From NCBI GenBank assembly GCA_031383555.1, contig JANMZR010000063.1:1-6902 (forward strand): a stretch of 6,902 nucleotides of DNA, written 5' to 3'. The stretch is from JANMZR01 sp031383555 (GTDB lineage: Bacteria > Bacteroidota > Bacteroidia > Cytophagales > Spirosomataceae). The position numbers and the translations under genes are program-made. The notes under the pieces are model-generated. The model worked only from the letters and a program-made list of their open reading frames with translations, ran no database searches and was not told where the DNA came from. This document shows positions 6,661-6,902 of the stretch, one piece after another. The first letter of the stretch is position 1; each line of letters begins with the position of its first letter.

Positions 6661-6902
6661 AATATAATTTTTTTTTAGATTTAGGTTCTATTAGAAATTG
6701 ACTGTATTTTAAATTGAAGCTAGAACCATTTAAACTTCAACAATAAAACATTATAGAATTTAAAAAAATCTATAAAACATATTTTCATCCATCATTGTAA
6801 AGTTCTTTTTTCATAATTTTTTTGTTTTTAAAAAATGTTTTTTTAAAATTAAAAATAAAAATTAACATTCCACTAAAATTTGTCATAAAATCAAGTTATT
6901 CG
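6661..6902 (-). promoter_or_regulatory. A/T-rich upstream region of the susCD operon
   Basis: This 242-bp stretch has no plausible coding region and runs to the right edge. It should hold the susCD promoter and leader. No exact TAnnTTTG is present on the minus strand. The nearest match is TATTGTTG at 6745-6738 (one mismatch, no TTTG at -33), and TATAAT lies just upstream of it, so a specific promoter call is not safe. The 20 bases before the ATG are nearly all A and T, which fits the A-rich initiation regions of Bacteroidota. Confidence 0.4.
6684..6727 (-). repeat. Inverted repeat in the susC leader
   Basis: GGTTCTA (6684-6690) and TAGAACC (6721-6727) are perfect 7-bp inverted arms separated by 30 bp. 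The inner arm also overlaps an 11-bp palindrome, TTCTA-T-TAGAA, at 6686-6696. In the mRNA the arms could form a long-looped hairpin 24 to 67 nt before the start codon, or the site could bind a protein. There is no T-run, so it is not an intrinsic terminator. Support is only the base-pairing. Confidence 0.3.

Noticed and set aside
6738..6745. TATTGTTG as a susC promoter -7 element
   Set aside because: One mismatch to TAnnTTTG and no -33 TTTG at suitable spacing; too weak to list as a separate promoter in this A/T-rich stretch.

Overview
The window looks like a piece of an AT-rich Bacteroidota chromosome. The evidence is a tandem SusC-like/SusD-like pair, start sites without a Shine-Dalgarno sequence and with A/T-rich upstream regions, and one good match to the Bacteroidota -7 promoter consensus TAnnTTTG. 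The SusD subtype together with a CRTAC1/ASPIC-UnbV-type FG-GAP lipoprotein suggests an environmental Cytophagales- or Chitinophagales-like organism. That narrower placement is inference. All recognisable genes are on the minus strand, so the window reads biologically from right to left.

Layout in transcription order: 6902-6661 is an A/T-rich non-coding leader/promoter region with a 7-bp inverted repeat. 6660-3556 encodes a complete SusC/RagA-type TonB-dependent outer-membrane transporter (1034 aa). After an 18-bp gap, 3537-1933 encodes a complete SusD/RagB-type surface lipoprotein of the SusD-like_2 subfamily (534 aa). A hairpin plus T7 at 1906-1868 looks like an intrinsic terminator closing the susCD unit. 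1867-1658 holds a palindrome, a TAnnTTTG promoter element and a 3 x 7-bp tandem repeat in the leader of the next gene. 1657-1 encodes the first 552 residues of a lipoprotein with seven Ca2+-binding FG-GAP/VCBS loops followed by the beginning of an ASPIC/UnbV domain. This gene runs off the left edge.

The SusC barrel and the SusD lid should form one 'pedal-bin' import complex in the outer membrane, powered by TonB-ExbBD encoded elsewhere. The substrate cannot be read from this window: there is no glycoside hydrolase, peptidase, sigma/anti-sigma pair or other regulator here. The beta-propeller lipoprotein is probably surface-exposed and may be an accessory to the transporter, but it appears to be a separate transcription unit.

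The most unusual signal is a 27-bp exact repeat inside the propeller gene (274-300 and 814-840), exactly 540 bp apart and in the same reading frame. It is GC-rich against an AT-rich background. At both sites it appears to add the same five residues (GSSPR) into the conserved NGDG-T-F hairpin between propeller blades. A third equivalent hairpin in the same gene (569-577) lacks the extra 15 bp. This looks either like a short in-frame inserted element or like copying between blades.
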